DNA from: Siphonodentalium dalli
Lineage: Eukaryota; Mollusca; Scaphopoda; Gadilida; Siphonodentaliidae
Assembly (NCBI GenBank): GCA_032622095.1
Contig: CP136064.1
Coordinates: forward strand, 139,021,954 to 139,085,953
Reading direction: 5' to 3'
DNA: 64,000 nucleotides
The notes under the pieces were generated by a model. It saw nothing but the letters and a program-made list of their open reading frames with translations. It ran no database searches and was not told the DNA's origin. Both the position numbers and the translations under genes were made by a program. Positions within the stretch are counted from its first letter, which is position 1, and every line of letters starts with the position of its first letter. This document shows, in pieces, positions 35,061-46,690 of the stretch.

Positions 35061-37700
35061 ATATGCGGGAGCTCACTTGTTAAAGGAGTTTTTGCCATAT
35101 GACCCTTATCTTGTCACATAAACGATATATGGGCTTTTATTGTTACTCGAACGACTTTTTTCATAATTGTTTTATTCGACACAAAACACGATGACAATGG
35201 ACATGCATTATTCCAATAAAACATAAACTGACGTTGTGATATGGCCAAGAGGCTGAAACGGCGATAAACCTCAATCAACCGACCAACATGCATGGCTGTT
35301 CCCGTGGCTTATTAAAATCCCTTGATCTGTATTGTTCATAATATACATGTATCTGACTGATTGTGTTAATATTATTGTATTAGCTGAAACATGAATAGTG
35401 GGTGCGTTAATATTTTGATAGGAACAATCGGATACAATACATGTATAATATCACATGTATAATGTATAATGCAGCAATCAACACATTTATTAAGGAAACC
35501 AATATACAATGGTATATGCCAGTACAAAATGTGAATATATACACCTATACTTAAATTGACCACATCTAACGTGGTGTCACCCCGGTAATAATGTGGTACT
35601 GTAGCGCGTTAATATCCAACACAGCAGTAAGGTTACCGCATATTAATACCACTTCAACACTGTGCATACCGTGTTACACTCCAATGTATGCGCTCACGGT
35701 TCGAGACCGGGTCGAATTTTACGGACAATATATGTATCGCTCCGCGTACTAATTTCCCCAACGACTATTACAAGCCCTGCATGTGTGAGGTAGATAATAC
35801 ATCGGTTAATAGTGTTCCAAGTATACACGTAGGACATGAGCACACTCGATAGAACATTTGTATAATGTGGGGTTTTGCTGTCAAATTAAAAAATCCACCC
35901 ATCGCATGGTGTCAGGTCGCATTGATTGGCACTACACAGGCAGGCACACAAATAAAATGCAGTGATTAATTCTATATCTGTGGAACTTTTAACGAGATCC
36001 TAATGTCGTATTATTTTTGTTCAACTATCGGCGTGACGACCGGTGTCATAACCGCACGCCACAGTATCCCCACTGCAGTGATCGTCTCGATACCGCGGTG
36101 GATATCATATACATGTACTACCGGTAATACCAGCATATCACCCAGTTTTCAGGTCAATTACAACGAGGATAGTACTAAACTAGTATGTCATGTAATTATA
36201 ATGTGTATATGAGACATGTGGGTAATATGAACAAGACAGTCAATGACTGTGGAGTGAGCACCTGACTTTAAAGACGGAGAAGACTGTGACTCTGAAGACT
36301 GCAATAGTCAGTACTTGTTAAATCACTTTAAAACAAGTAGTTATAAACAGGGACATAGCTAGATGGTTTTCTTTGACAGGCAGAGGGTATTTAAACTTGA
36401 AATTTCCAATTGCAAACCCCTGACTTAGAACCATTCGATTCCTAACTGTGCCAAACTATATATTTTACAACTGGTGCTTCAAGCTAGCTCATAAAGTTAG
36501 AAATATTCTAAATGTGGCGACTTGTTGGTCTGATTACAACAGATTTTCGTCTGAATACCAAAGTCGGGGTATAATCCAGAACCCCTCGCACCAATTACGT
36601 GGTTCTAAACTCAGCTCATACATCAACCGATGAGGTTAACAGTCCATATATATGGGGTAAATCTCCTATATCTGCCCCTATTTGAACCAAATGTAAAACC
36701 CAAATCAATTGATCTAGTAATAAGATGAAGTGAATTCATTTTCCTCAAAATAGTTACAAAAATATTAGTTATCAGCATTGCACCACTGATAAATGTTCCT
36801 TGAAATTATCTACATAATAAATAAGACATATCATGAGCATAGATGAAACGAGTTAATGAAGACTAACACCACAGGTATGTACTGTACCGGCACTATCCAC
36901 ACAAAACACCATCTATGTATCACGGCTATGGGTTCGAACTTCATAAAATAACAGAGGAAGCTGGGAACCTGGTGTGAATTAAACTGTGGCGGGGTCACAA
37001 GCATGTCTACCACTGCTGATCAGAAAAATATGCCATTAACCTTATCATGGCTAGGGCTCCCTGAAAAAAAACCCTGGTCCAATGCACACTTATATGTGTG
37101 ATTCTCCCACTGTGAGCCTCGCATATATAAGAAAATACATTGGTCTAACAATATTTACCTTGACATTGTAAGTCTTTTATATATGCGAGGCTCACTATGG
37201 GAGATTACCATATACAAGAGTTTACAGAGGCACATGATATTTAATGCTGCACCAGCGCATCTCCCGTCATGGAAGGGTTAAATGGCAAAAGTAGCTTGAG
37301 GGTGGAAATGATTCATCATATCACAGGTTAATTCAACCAGGCCCACACACGATTTTGTGTTCCATTGTGCGTGCGTGATAATTTATAGCACAAACTCATA
37401 TTTCTTTCGCCCATTGTTGATAGAAATACATGATTTGCAATTTTGTCAACAATTCACAATTTCACTCACCCCGCATGGTAGCATAGACTAAGTGACTAGT
37501 GTTGTTATATGTTTGTCATATTTTCACAATAAAAGGTAACTACTGCCAGGAATGAAATGAAATTGTAAATCAATAACCATAATTCTCATTTGCAATAGCA
37601 GTAATCGAAAGACACAATAACAAGATTTTGCTTTAGGCCCGCTGATCTAAATGTACTGTGCAACAAAAGTGCTCGCATAAACTTAGAACGGCAGCGTCGT
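35061..37700. other. Unassigned region with one stem-loop
   Basis: Inverted pair around GTGAGCCTCGCATATATAA: 37100-37136 with 37173-37208, loop ~36 nt. Nothing else recognised; GGTTCGAGACC at ~35698 has no tRNA around it. Confidence 0.35.
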
Positions 37701-37808
37701 ATTAGATAATAATTGCTGACATCACAAAATCAGATCTAGTCTATATGCGACACAAAGTGTATGATTTAACGTGATTTCTGGAGTGATTATAAACAATTAT
37801 TTTCAGCT

Positions 37809-39047
37809 TTGGCAATAGTGCAATCAAGACTAAACGGAGTGCCGATTTACACAGCATTCTTGGTGGCCCTGACAATTCATTTTATGTTATTTTCATTGGT
37901 AGAAAAAGTATTAGACAACATGGAAACACTAAGAACTAGGGTCCGACACATAAAAACGATCTTTGACCAAACATACACTGCCATTAAGGGCATATGCCCC
38001 ACAGAATTAGCAATTACATTTTCTCTCGCGGGAATATTTATTTTGTTACCAATTGCGTCAGATGTACACCCTCATCCAGGACCTGAGAACAACACTTCCA
38101 CAACATCAGATCATTCAACAATTAAAATTATGCATATGAATATTCAAAGTTTAAGACACACAATTGACTTGGTTCGAGCCGAATCGTTTGCCTATCATGT
38201 GATGACTTTCACTGAAACCTGGCTGTCAAGTAACATTGATGATGAAACAATAAATATCACCGGCTTTCACTGCCCCGAAAGATGTGACCGAGTAACAGAA
38301 ACCACTGGAGATGGAGCAGTAACTTATATTAAAAACAACCTACCATATAGGAGAAGATTTTACTTAGAAATACCCAATCTAGAAAGTGTTTGGATTGAAG
38401 TTAACTTCGAAAGACATAAAACATTAATTGGTACATTTTATAGGCCCCCCAATGCCCCCAATAATGTATGGGACAACATAGAAACATCCATCGAGTGTGC
38501 AACCTCTCTCAATTTTCATGTAATCATAACCGGTGATCTGAACTGTAACCAGCTACCTCCAGGCCCAAATAAAATTAAAGACATATGTGCATTTAAAGGT
38601 TTGTCACAACTGGTTGAAGAACCAACCCATTTCACGGAATCTTCTTCAACGTTGATTGATATCTTCATGACAAACAAAAAGGAATTTATTCATAGCACGG
38701 AGGTTCAAGATACATTCGTTCCTAATCTAGTAAGATACCACTGCCCAGTTGTACTGAGCTTAGATTTAAATCCTCGGAAATACGAGAGAACTTTCAGGAG
38801 GACAATTTGGAACTACGATAATGCAAATTTTACTTCCATGAATGAAGAATTGTCCTCTTGGAATTACCTCTCAGATATGGAAAACGCAACCACAGTGGAC
38901 CTGACATCAACATTCACAACTAAACTAAAAAATATAATGGAAAAATATATTCCACACAAGGAAATTACAATTCGAAATAATGAACCCGATTGGATGAATG
39001 CGTCAATTCGCAAATTAATAAGACAAATAAGCGAACTTATAGAATAG
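37809..39047 (+). pseudogene. LINE A leader with 2A-like motif and APE endonuclease
   Basis: 412 open codons. Hydrophobic segments at ~residues 15-31 and 69-84 precede DVHPHPGP (85-92), a degenerate form of the DxExNPGP 2A motif reported in other APE-type LINEs. The endonuclease, which nicks target DNA to prime reverse transcription, spans ~106-320: N111 in HMNIQSLR, E136 in FTETWL, FYRPPN (210-215), D243 and N245 in TGDLNC, TLIDIFMTN (281-289), and H311 in RYHCPV. The usual SDH triad has Tyr in place of Asp at 310, probably an inactivating change. The frame is lost at about 39020-39047, where the linker continues in another frame from 38990. The ORF begins at a TTG; the first ATG is at Met26, so the true start is unclear. 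Confidence 0.88.
38061..38084 (+). other. 2A-like motif remnant
   Basis: Encodes DVHPHPGP after a hydrophobic stretch. The canonical 2A core is D-V/I-E-x-N-P-G-P. Here E is H and the critical N is H, so ribosome skipping is not expected from this copy. Confidence 0.6.
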
Positions 39048-40978
39048 CAAAACGCAAAAATACAGAGAATTCGTCGAATAATTACCGATCGAAAAGAAAT
39101 GAAACAGTACACGCCATTAGAGTAGCTAAACGTTCGCATATTGATAAAATACAAACCATTCTTGGTAGCAAAGATACAGAGACATCGGTATGGTGGAAGA
39201 CATTAAATAAATTTCTAAAACCACGATCTAAACCGATACCACCCCTTAATGATGGTATAGAATTTACTTCCAATCCCTACCAAAAAGCTGAAATACTCAA
39301 CGATTTCTTTTACAAAATCTCATCCTTGCCAGATTCGTCATATGCAGAGTTACCAAATATGACATACAGAACGGAATCCAGATTTGAAAATATGATAATC
39401 ACGAGCGAACAAGTATACTCAGTGGCCCCGATGATATTAGTCCAAGGATCTTAAAAGAATGTGCTAGCTCCATCCCAAATCCCTTGGAATATTTATTAAA
39501 TAAATATATTGAAGAATCACATTTCCCAGTTGAATGGAAACGCGCGAATATAACGCCCATTTTCAAAAAAGGTGATCCCTCTGAACCGAGTAACTATCGT
39601 CCAGTCGCACTTCTCAGTTGTATTTCTAAAGTCTTTGAGAAATGTACATGTACATGTATCTATAAAAGTCTCTCCACATACCTATTAAAGGGATAATAAT
39701 CTCCTCACTAATGTGCAATCCGGATTCACTCCAAAAGATTTCACCGTATACCAATTAACTGAGATATACCAGTATATAATTTCAAATCTAGAAGAAGGAA
39801 AGGAAATCAGATGCCTATTTTGTGATGTTGTCAAAGCTTTCGACAAGGTTTGGCATAAAGGACTAATTTTCAAATTACAAAAATGTGATGTAGAGGGGAA
39901 TATTTTGACATTATTGTCTAGCTACTTGAGTGAGAGGAGGCAAATGATATGCATTGAAGGGGTGCAATTATCATGGAAACCCGTCCTGGCAGGTATCCCC
40001 CAAGGGTACACACTAAGCCCTCTTTTATTCCTAGTTTACATAAATTATATTGTGAATGACCTCACATGTAATATAAAGCTCTTCGCCGACGACACATCAA
40101 TTTATCTTATCAATAGAAGATCCAGATTTAGCGGCTGATGTCATGAATTCTGACTTTCATTTATGAGGTGGTCCAAACAGTGGAACGTCAAATTTAGTGC
40201 CCCTACGACAAAATCAATGATAATATCGAGAAAAGATAACAAACCTATACACAAACCTTTAATAATGGGCGACGAAGTAATAGAAACTGTGTCTAATTAT
40301 AAACATCTAGGACTGACATTCAACAACAATTGTAACTGGAGCCATCATGTAACTGAAATTCAAAAGAGAGCAGCCAAAAATGTGGCTTTGCTTGCAAAGA
40401 ACAAATTTGTCTTAGACAGGAGAACCATTGAAAGAATTTATTTTGTTTATATACGTCCTATTTTATAATATGCTTCTCCTGTTTGGGACAATTGTACTAA
40501 ATGGCGAAAGCGACTTGCTCGAAAAAGTGCAATATGAGGCAGCAAGAATAGTAACTGGAGCAACAACAAGCTGCAGTAATGAAAACCTCATAAAGGAAAC
40601 TGGATGGGAAAAATTGTCAGAACGTCGGATAATCTCCAAATTATGCCAATTCTACAAAATGTTCTATAAAATGACACCCTCATATATATATACCTTAGTT
40701 CCGAGATCAACAGAGAATATGCACCGATATCCACTGAGAAAGCATCACCTAACTAACCCTTCTCGTGATACTGAGTCATGCGAAAAGTCCTTTCTTCCCT
40801 CAGCCGTTGAGACGTGGAACACACTCCCAGACAATGTGCGGAAGTGTGAAATATTGTGTTACTTTAAGTCGGCAATAGGAGGCACGGATAATAACCGTAG
40901 AGAACCTTATATTTACCACTATTACTATTACTCACGCCCAGCGCAAATACATCACTGCAGATTGCGACTTGGTTGTAG
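38990..40978 (+). pseudogene. LINE A reverse transcriptase and C-terminal part, frameshifted
   Basis: Continues LINE A in successive frames: linker 38990-39430; SGPDDISPRILKECA and FKKGDPSEPSNYRPVALLS (39421-39690); FCDVVKAFDKVWH (RT motif A), AGIPQGYTLSPLLF (motif B) and FADDTSIYL (motif C) in 39713-40138; RWSKQWNVKFS to RTIERIYFVYIRP in 40163-40468; then VQYEAARIVTGAT to ETWNTLPDNVRKC in 40428-40978. Frameshifts fall near 39030, 39430, 39690, 40130 and 40465. A (TACATG)n-like expansion at ~39643-39658 sits inside the RT. The catalytic Asp residues are still readable, but the gene cannot give a full protein. The C-terminus resumes after LINE B at 43326. Confidence 0.9.
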
Positions 40979-40982
40979 TTTT
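40971..40982 (+). repeat. LINE B target-site duplication, left copy
   Basis: GGTTGTAGTTTT, merging into the T tract (40979-41004). The second copy is at 43326-43337. Confidence 0.9.
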
Positions 40983-43325
40983 TTTTTTTTTTTTTTTTTT
41001 TTTTAAATGTTTATTGATTGAGGAATGTCAAATACAGAATGTTCAATAGCATTGATAAGTGCATACAGATATGGCATTCCTCGCGTTCACACATATCTCT
41101 TTCTTACTGCACGCACTCGCCTGGCTCACAGCATTCGCACACCAGTGGTATAAAGTTATACAATACATAAATATATGCATATGCTTAGTATATATATAGT
41201 AAATGTATTATAAATATGTCGGATGTTTCGGATGGACTCAACTCTCAACATAGAGGCCATCGTGGAGATGGTGGTAGATAGTATATGTTTTAACTGACTG
41301 CGTGATAATCGATAGGAGTCTCAAATATTAAAGTAACTTTGTCGAAATTTTTATTAAGTCGCCTGTTTGTTTAAAGCTTTTTCTATAAAGAACCAGTTTT
41401 TCAAGAATTCTGAAAGTTTCGATTGACATCGTGCTGTATATTTTTCGCAATCGTATCTATATGCCAACTCTTTGAGGAAAACATTAACAGACAAAGTGAT
41501 TGGTTTAAATTTAGACCGATATATATATTGTTTAATTAGGAGCCAGAGCAAGTTTGTAGTATAGTTTTTACTAATGGGTGGTGTGCCAAGAATCATCGTC
41601 ATATTTGTGGGATAAAGATTTATATCATTATTTTTACCCCAATTACAGATATCTCTAATAAATGCCTGCACATGACAACAATCCCAAAAAATGTGGTTGA
41701 TATCTTCCTTTTCACTTTTACACCTATCACATTTGCCATCTTGTCTTATATTAGAAATGTGTAGAAAGTTATTAGTTGATAATATTCTAGAATTTATTCG
41801 GAATTGTAGCCATTGTAGCTTGGTGTCAGGCGTCGTGAGAAAGGGTAGTTTATCATATGTAAATAATGTACTTCCCATATCAGGAAACTGTGATTGCCAT
41901 TTTGTGCGCGCTTTAGTCATAATTTGAGAATCGTTCAAAGTTTTGTAAAAATCTTGTCCTCCCCGCGAATTTTTAAGCAAAGTGATGAAGTTAGTGGGTA
42001 GAATGGGGTAAGAAACTCGAGTTATCTGTTGGCCAAGCTTTTTTGCTGTTGATTTTATTTGGTGCTGTATAGTGTTTACAGTGATGAAGTCTGTGCGTAT
42101 ATTAAATGTCTTATGTATGGCTTCTTGTGAAAGAAAAGAACCTTTACTATCTAGCATATCATTTATATACATAATCCCTTTTTCGCGCCAAGAAGTGAAG
42201 TTTATTACCTTTCCATATTGTTTTATATTTGAATTATTCCACAGCGTACATGTGGATATATTGCAATTGTTCACATTTTGTTGTAAAAATTTGACTAATG
42301 ATAACAAAACGTCATGCCAGAATGGATTTGTGAATTTCTTTGCCTGTTTCTCTAAATAGCCATGCTCATATGTAAGGAACATGGGGTCTTCGCATAATGG
42401 AATATCTGTGAGGGGCATCCACTTGGCGCTCTTTGTTATGAGGCGTCTCACCCAAGTTATTTTCATTGACAGCATAAAATTATTGACATTAACCATTTTC
42501 AAGCCACCGTTTTTGTAATCTTGGCATACAACTTTGCGTTTCACTCGATCACGTTTTGAATTCCATAGATAATTATAGAGCATAGTGTCCAATTTTTTCA
42601 TAAATGTTTTATCGGGATTTGGAAGTGACACGAAAAGGTGTGTTAATTTTGGGAGTATAAGTGATTTTATTACAGTTATTCGACCAATAGGTGTCAGTAA
42701 TCGGTGTTTCCATGTCTCAATCAGTCGTTTCACATCAGCAAATTTTGTATCGTAGTTGATTTTCATTTTGTCAAGATGTGTATCAAAATGAATACCTAGA
42801 AGATCAAATGAGCTATCAAATCTGATACCAAGATCCGAGCATATACCATCTCTACGCCCAGTATAACTACCTATCCACGATGCCTGACACTTGCTAGGGT
42901 TAATTTTTAAACCGGAAAGATTTGCGAACAGTGTTAGTACATTGTATACTTCCCTTAGGCTTTCTTCTCTGCCGTCTAAAATGAGAGTTGTGTCGTCTGC
43001 ATACTGTGTGATTTTGTATTCAAAATTGCCGAGGTTTATACCTTTGATGCGTTTATTAGATTTAATCATGATAGCTAAGATTTCTGCGCATATCAGAAAA
43101 ATATAAGGCGAAATTGGGTCACCCTGCCGACAGCCACGGTTTAGTTGGAAACTCTGAGATATATGTCCATTTATCAGAATAGATGAGTTGATATTTGTGT
43201 AGAAAGTATAAATCCATTTTTTTATGTCATCACCAAAGTTAAAAAGGTCAAGGCATTTATTTATAAATTTCCATGATACTGAGTCAAATGCCTTTTCAAA
43301 ATCTAGCAGGAGCAGAAGACCAGGT
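40979..43325 (-). mobile_element. LINE B: young 5'-truncated L1/Tx1-like insertion in LINE A
   Basis: Read on the - strand: an open RT/C-terminal ORF (43324-41354), ~340-bp 3' UTR, AATAAA (41010-41015 on the complementary strand) and a 26-base poly(A) (T tract 40979-41004). It is flanked by GGTTGTAGTTTT at both ends (40971-40982 and 43326-43337). Removing it makes the two LINE A flanks one continuous frame. 5' truncation, poly(A) and a ~12-bp duplication are hallmarks of target-primed reverse transcription. Confidence 0.95.
41354..43324 (-). CDS. LINE B ORF2: reverse transcriptase core and C-terminus
   Basis: The frame stays open for 656 codons right up to the 5' truncation; an internal Met at 43069 begins the last 571. 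Motif A is LLLLLDFEKAFDSVSW, just inside the truncation; motif B is RGCRQGDPISPYIF; motif C is QYADDTTL (residues 22-29 counting from the internal Met). LINPSK-type and LLGIHFDT segments follow, then the long C-terminal region ending with a Cys/His motif C447, C450, H459, C464 (CDRCKSEKEDINHIFWDC). QGDPISP and the TPIGRITVIKSLILPKL segment are typical of L1/Tx1-type elements. The fingers and endonuclease are absent through truncation, so the copy is not autonomous. The lack of any stop or frameshift shows it is young or was fixed recently. Confidence 0.93.
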   Translation of the reverse strand, partial: PGLLLLLDFEKAFDSVSWKFINKCLDLFNFGDDIKKWIYTFYTNINSSILINGHISQSFQLNRGCRQGDPISPYIFLICAEILAIMIKSNKRIKGINLGNFEYKITQYADDTTLILDGREESLREVYNVLTLFANLSGLKINPSKCQASWIGSYTGRRDGICSDLGIRFDSSFDLLGIHFDTHLDKMKINYDTKFADVKRLIETWKHRLLTPIGRITVIKSLILPKLTHLFVSLPNPDKTFMKKLDTMLYNYLWNSKRDRVKRKVVCQDYKNGGLKMVNVNNFMLSMKITWVRRLITKSAKWMPLTDIPLCEDPMFLTYEHGYLEKQAKKFTNPFWHDVLLSLVKFLQQNVNNCNISTCTLWNNSNIKQYGKVINFTSWREKGIMYINDMLDSKGSFLSQEAIHKTFNIRTDFITVNTIQHQIKSTAKKLGQQITRVSYPILPTNFITLLKNSRGGQDFYKTLNDSQIMTKARTKWQSQFPDMGSTLFTYDKLPFLTTPDTKLQWLQFRINSRILSTNNFLHISNIRQDGKCDRCKSEKEDINHIFWDCCHVQAFIRDICNWGKNNDINLYPTNMTMILGTPPISKNYTTNLLWLLIKQYIYRSKFKPITLSVNVFLKELAYRYDCEKYTARCQSKLSEFLKNWFFIEKALNKQAT

Positions 43326-43448
43326 GGTTGTAGTTTTCTTAATAAAGACCTGTGTGAAAATTATCTCAGATCAAGTCCTCATTGTGTGTGTGGAAGTGAT
43401 GCAACGGCGAATCATTTCTTATTCCACTGCCCAGTATACAGAACATGA
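43326..43448 (+). pseudogene. LINE A C-terminal Cys/His segment
   Basis: Resumes the frame left at 40978: the joined codons read through the duplicated GGTTGTAGT. LNKDLCENYLRSSPH then CVCG and HFLFHCP form the Cys/His motif common at the end of non-LTR ORF2 proteins. Ends at TGA 43446-43448. Confidence 0.9.
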
Positions 43449-44269
43449 CAGAATGACAGTATGACAGAACGCTTTTCGAGCTAACATATATACAGATTAT
43501 ATGGCACTGCCCAATAATAATTACATTAAGTAAATATATAATATATGGAAATATTTAAATAGCTGATGACCGACACGACAGGTGACACACAAATGTTGTA
43601 TATATGCTTGTGTCTGTATTGCTCTTACGAACCCATTCTATGAAACCCATACTATAATATATTAGATATGGTGTAAACAAATTCATTACCTGTCTCCGAC
43701 AATTCCACGACGGGACGCGACTCGAGTAATGCAAGCATAATATTGCTTGCTTTGTCGCACCATTTTATATTATGACCACCGATGATAAGGTCACTTGTGG
43801 AGACGGCATATATAAGCCATATAGGCTTACAGCCGAATCCACTCCCATACACAAGGAACATGGTAACATTAATTACCAATATATTATATTGTAACAAATT
43901 ATTATTGGGAATAAATATTATTAAACCAATAATTTCACGAGTGAATTATGTCACTTTACCAGATCTTAAAATCAATAACATTTTGCGAGAATCAAAATAC
44001 AGCATTTCTACAGCAAGTCATGAGCTTTTACGAGAATCAAAATGTTGAAAATGAGTTAATGCGAATCATGAATAATGATTTTGACTCTGGTCGGATTTTA
44101 ATGCATGCTGTCAAAATATATCTGTCATGTATAATGGCAGCATAATTGAGCTTTCTTGTAAATCAAATGTTTATACCCTAGTGGAATATAAGAAGGGCAA
44201 CGCTCAATATTAGCTATATTTTGAGAGAAAATGAAGTAATAATGGGGCACTTCTCTCAGTTTAACACCA
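43449..44269. other. Unassigned region
   Basis: Possibly contains the 3' UTR of LINE A (first ~150 bp, with CATGACAGAATGACAGTATG). No gene recognised. Confidence 0.3.
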
Positions 44270-44585
44270 TGTCATAACTCGGGCAAAGGGTCATAACTCT
44301 GAAAAAAAAGGGCAGACAAAACTTGCACTATGAAGGACGGGGTCAGACAAAGGTCTCCACTATATACCTCCGAAACCTCAATCACAAATTTACATGTCAA
44401 ACAAGGGTCGTAACTCTGGAAAATATGAAACCGTAGTATGTTGGTATCCTTTCCACCAACCTATGCTATCTCAATGTCAATACAAGAACATCCTATAATT
44501 AACACACCGAGTTACAAGCTGAAATGTTCTTTCGGACACAAAATTATAAATTTCTAAGTTAAACAAGGCCCGTAACTCTGGTAAA
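44270..44585 (+). repeat. Irregular repeats of CATAACTC(TG)
   Basis: GTCATAACTC at 44271, GGGTCATAACTCTG at ~44288, GGGTCGTAACTCTGG at ~44405 and GGCCCGTAACTCTGG at ~44567, each preceded by CAAAGG or CAAGG. Spaced ~17, ~117 and ~162 bp. I recall similar AAGGGCCATAACTCTG repeats from mollusc DNA, a weak taxonomic hint. Confidence 0.55.
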
Positions 44586-44679
44586 AATTGACACAACGTG
44601 TAGGATGTGGATATGTTTTTCCCAACCTGTGATATCACCGTGCATAGGACAACGAAATCCAATATTAAAGACGTCCAAA

Positions 44680-45892
44680 GCCAGAGGTCAATTTAATTGT
44701 AACATTTGTATAGCATTTTGAGGTATTGGGTACTGCGCAGTCCCAGAATATATGTGAGATGTTCTCATTATTTCCGCATCGATTACACTGGTCATCAGAT
44801 CTTACTTTTATTATTTTAAGAAATCTATTAGTTGATAATATCCTGGAAGTGATCATATATACTGTAACCATTGAAGCTTTGTATCAGGCGTCGTGTAAAA
44901 GGGTAGGCGGTTAAAAGTTGTCCAGTCTATTTCTGGCTCCCCAAGTTCAATTGTCCATTTGCTCTGGGGCTTGGAGGAAAATTTCATAGCATTCAAAAAT
45001 GTTGTAGAAGTCTTGCCCACCCCCTTTGAATTTCGCAAAAGGAGAACAACATTGATGGGTTGTATGGGATTAGTACAATGAGTTAAGGTTTTCGTATATT
45101 TTTTGGCTAATGAATTAATTTGTCAGCGAATTGCGTTGAAGGTGATGAAGTCAGTGGATACATTAAGAGACGTGTAAAGACTTTCGGGTTTGTGGAATTT
45201 AGATAAAAAATATATCCTGTCTTCTCCATGATTTTAGCGAAATTATCATTTTGTCGTGCAACTTTATGTTTGGATTATTCCGTAAGACACATGTACATAT
45301 ATTCCCGTTTGACTCGTTTTTCTCGCTGAAATAGATCCATGCTGTGAGTATATCACGCCAAAATGGATTTAATATATTTTTGGAGTATTTTCGCAAGTAT
45401 ATGCTGTCATAAAAAAGAAATAGTGAGTCCTCGGCAACAGGGAGATCCGATAAAGGGATCCATTTCGAGTGCATTGATACAAGACGTCTATTAAAACCCA
45501 AGTTAATTTCATTGACGTTATAAAGTTTCTTATATCTACCATTTTCAAACCGCCATGTTGATAGTCTTGACATATGAGCTTTCTTTTTATTCTGTCCCTA
45601 TTCGAATTCCAAAGAAATTTGTAAAGAAGTGATTCGAGTTTCCAGGATCTGATAATGCTAGGAATAGGTGGGTCAGTTTATGTAGTATAAGATATTTGAT
45701 CACTGTTATTCTTCCGATTGGTGTTAATAGTGTATGTTTCTATGTATCGATCATACGATTTATGTCCACTAATTTTGTTATCATAGTTGTCACTCATCTT
45801 GCCTTGGACTGTATTGAACTGTATACCCAATAAATCGAAACTATGAGAAAAGTTTAGATTAAGATCGGGACAAATACAATCCTTCCGACGGA
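44680..45892 (-). pseudogene. Older LINE B-family fragment
   Basis: Three frames on the - strand align in order with LINE B. 45890-45574 (in pieces) matches the LLGI and KRDRVKRK region. 45573-45199 matches KWMPLTDIPLCED and NPFWHDVL (here KWIPLSDLPVAED and NPFWRDIL). 45038-44853 contains LPFYTTPDTKLQWLQ. 44830-44680 contains SRILSTNRFL, CNRCG and ISHIFWDC. At least three frameshifts and stops. No poly(A) or target duplication seen. Its 5' end abuts the left end of the second CACAGTG-family copy at 45891 and probably explains why that copy lacks its outer TIR. Confidence 0.88.
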
Positions 45893-46690
45893 AAAAAAAG
45901 CAATTTAATCATCGCCGCGCGATGATTTCTTCCACAAAATATCCCAGAAAATAAAAATGTTCACAATCATCTCATTCACTTTTCGCCACAACTATTATAC
46001 CGATCCTCCTGTCCTCCTTCCACAAATTCATATATTGAGTATTGTCATGGAATGTCTCAGTATTCCAAATTTCCAATTTATATGCAGGTACCCGCTTCAA
46101 AATTACTGTCCGATTAGTCCTGTACACCCCGATATTTAGTCGCGATCGATCAGACCCGGCGGACAATTATTGGTGTTCACCACAGAGTCAAACTGGGTTA
46201 TTTGGATGGCTGCCTTTCGCCAAAATTGACACATTTGGCCTACATGTTCTCTGTTGCAAAGCGTATGCTGTTTTAGTTTTGTTACCGAACACATTTTGCT
46301 CATTTTTTTCTCCAAACAATATAGTCATAATCATAATAATCATAATAAATAAAACAGAACGAGTCAGATAGACTATTAGTCCCGGTACATACCTACACTT
46401 GATTTTAGAATAATATACTATAACTATAACAGTATGCTCACGGAAGATCGGTATTGAAGTGGCAATCTAATAGTATCTTAAACATTCCCACAGCTCACAT
46501 GTAAGTTCATTGATCAAAATAAGGAAATAATTTCAGTCTTACAGAAGCTACAATGTCATCCCCAACCAGGGCTGCAGCTACAAGATTGGGTGGGGTGGGG
46601 TCGGGATATATTTTTCATTAGTTTGATATTTCAACCAGTATTTAGTGTGAAATTTGGAATGTTTAGAACAAAATTCCAATAATTGTGTAC
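45891..46690. mobile_element. Second copy of CACAGTG family, left end (outer part lost)
   Basis: CAATTTAATCATCGCCGCG, GATTTCTTCC.CAAAATATCC and the following ~200 bp match the left TIR at 13846-14071 in the same orientation. The match continues inward (GACCCGGCGGACA, GGCTGCCTTTCG, TAGTTTGATATTTCA) and equals 14072-14480. The terminal ~230 bp, including the heptamer, are missing. Confidence 0.8.

Larger units (their letters stand above)
37700..43448 (+). mobile_element. LINE A: decayed APE-type non-LTR retrotransposon
   Basis: Endonuclease, linker, reverse transcriptase and C-terminal region in the canonical order on the + strand, broken by at least five frameshifts and by LINE B (40979-43325). 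The RT signatures, the long C-terminal tail (ETWNTLPDNVR) and the PGP leader point to the CR1/Jockey-related group, but the clade cannot be fixed by eye. The 5' boundary is approximate; the last recognisable codon is at 43448. Confidence 0.88.

Noticed and set aside
35690-35720. tRNA gene at GGTTCGAGACC
   Set aside because: No A-box, anticodon stem or acceptor pairing around it; the same applies to GTTCGATTCCCC at ~24412.
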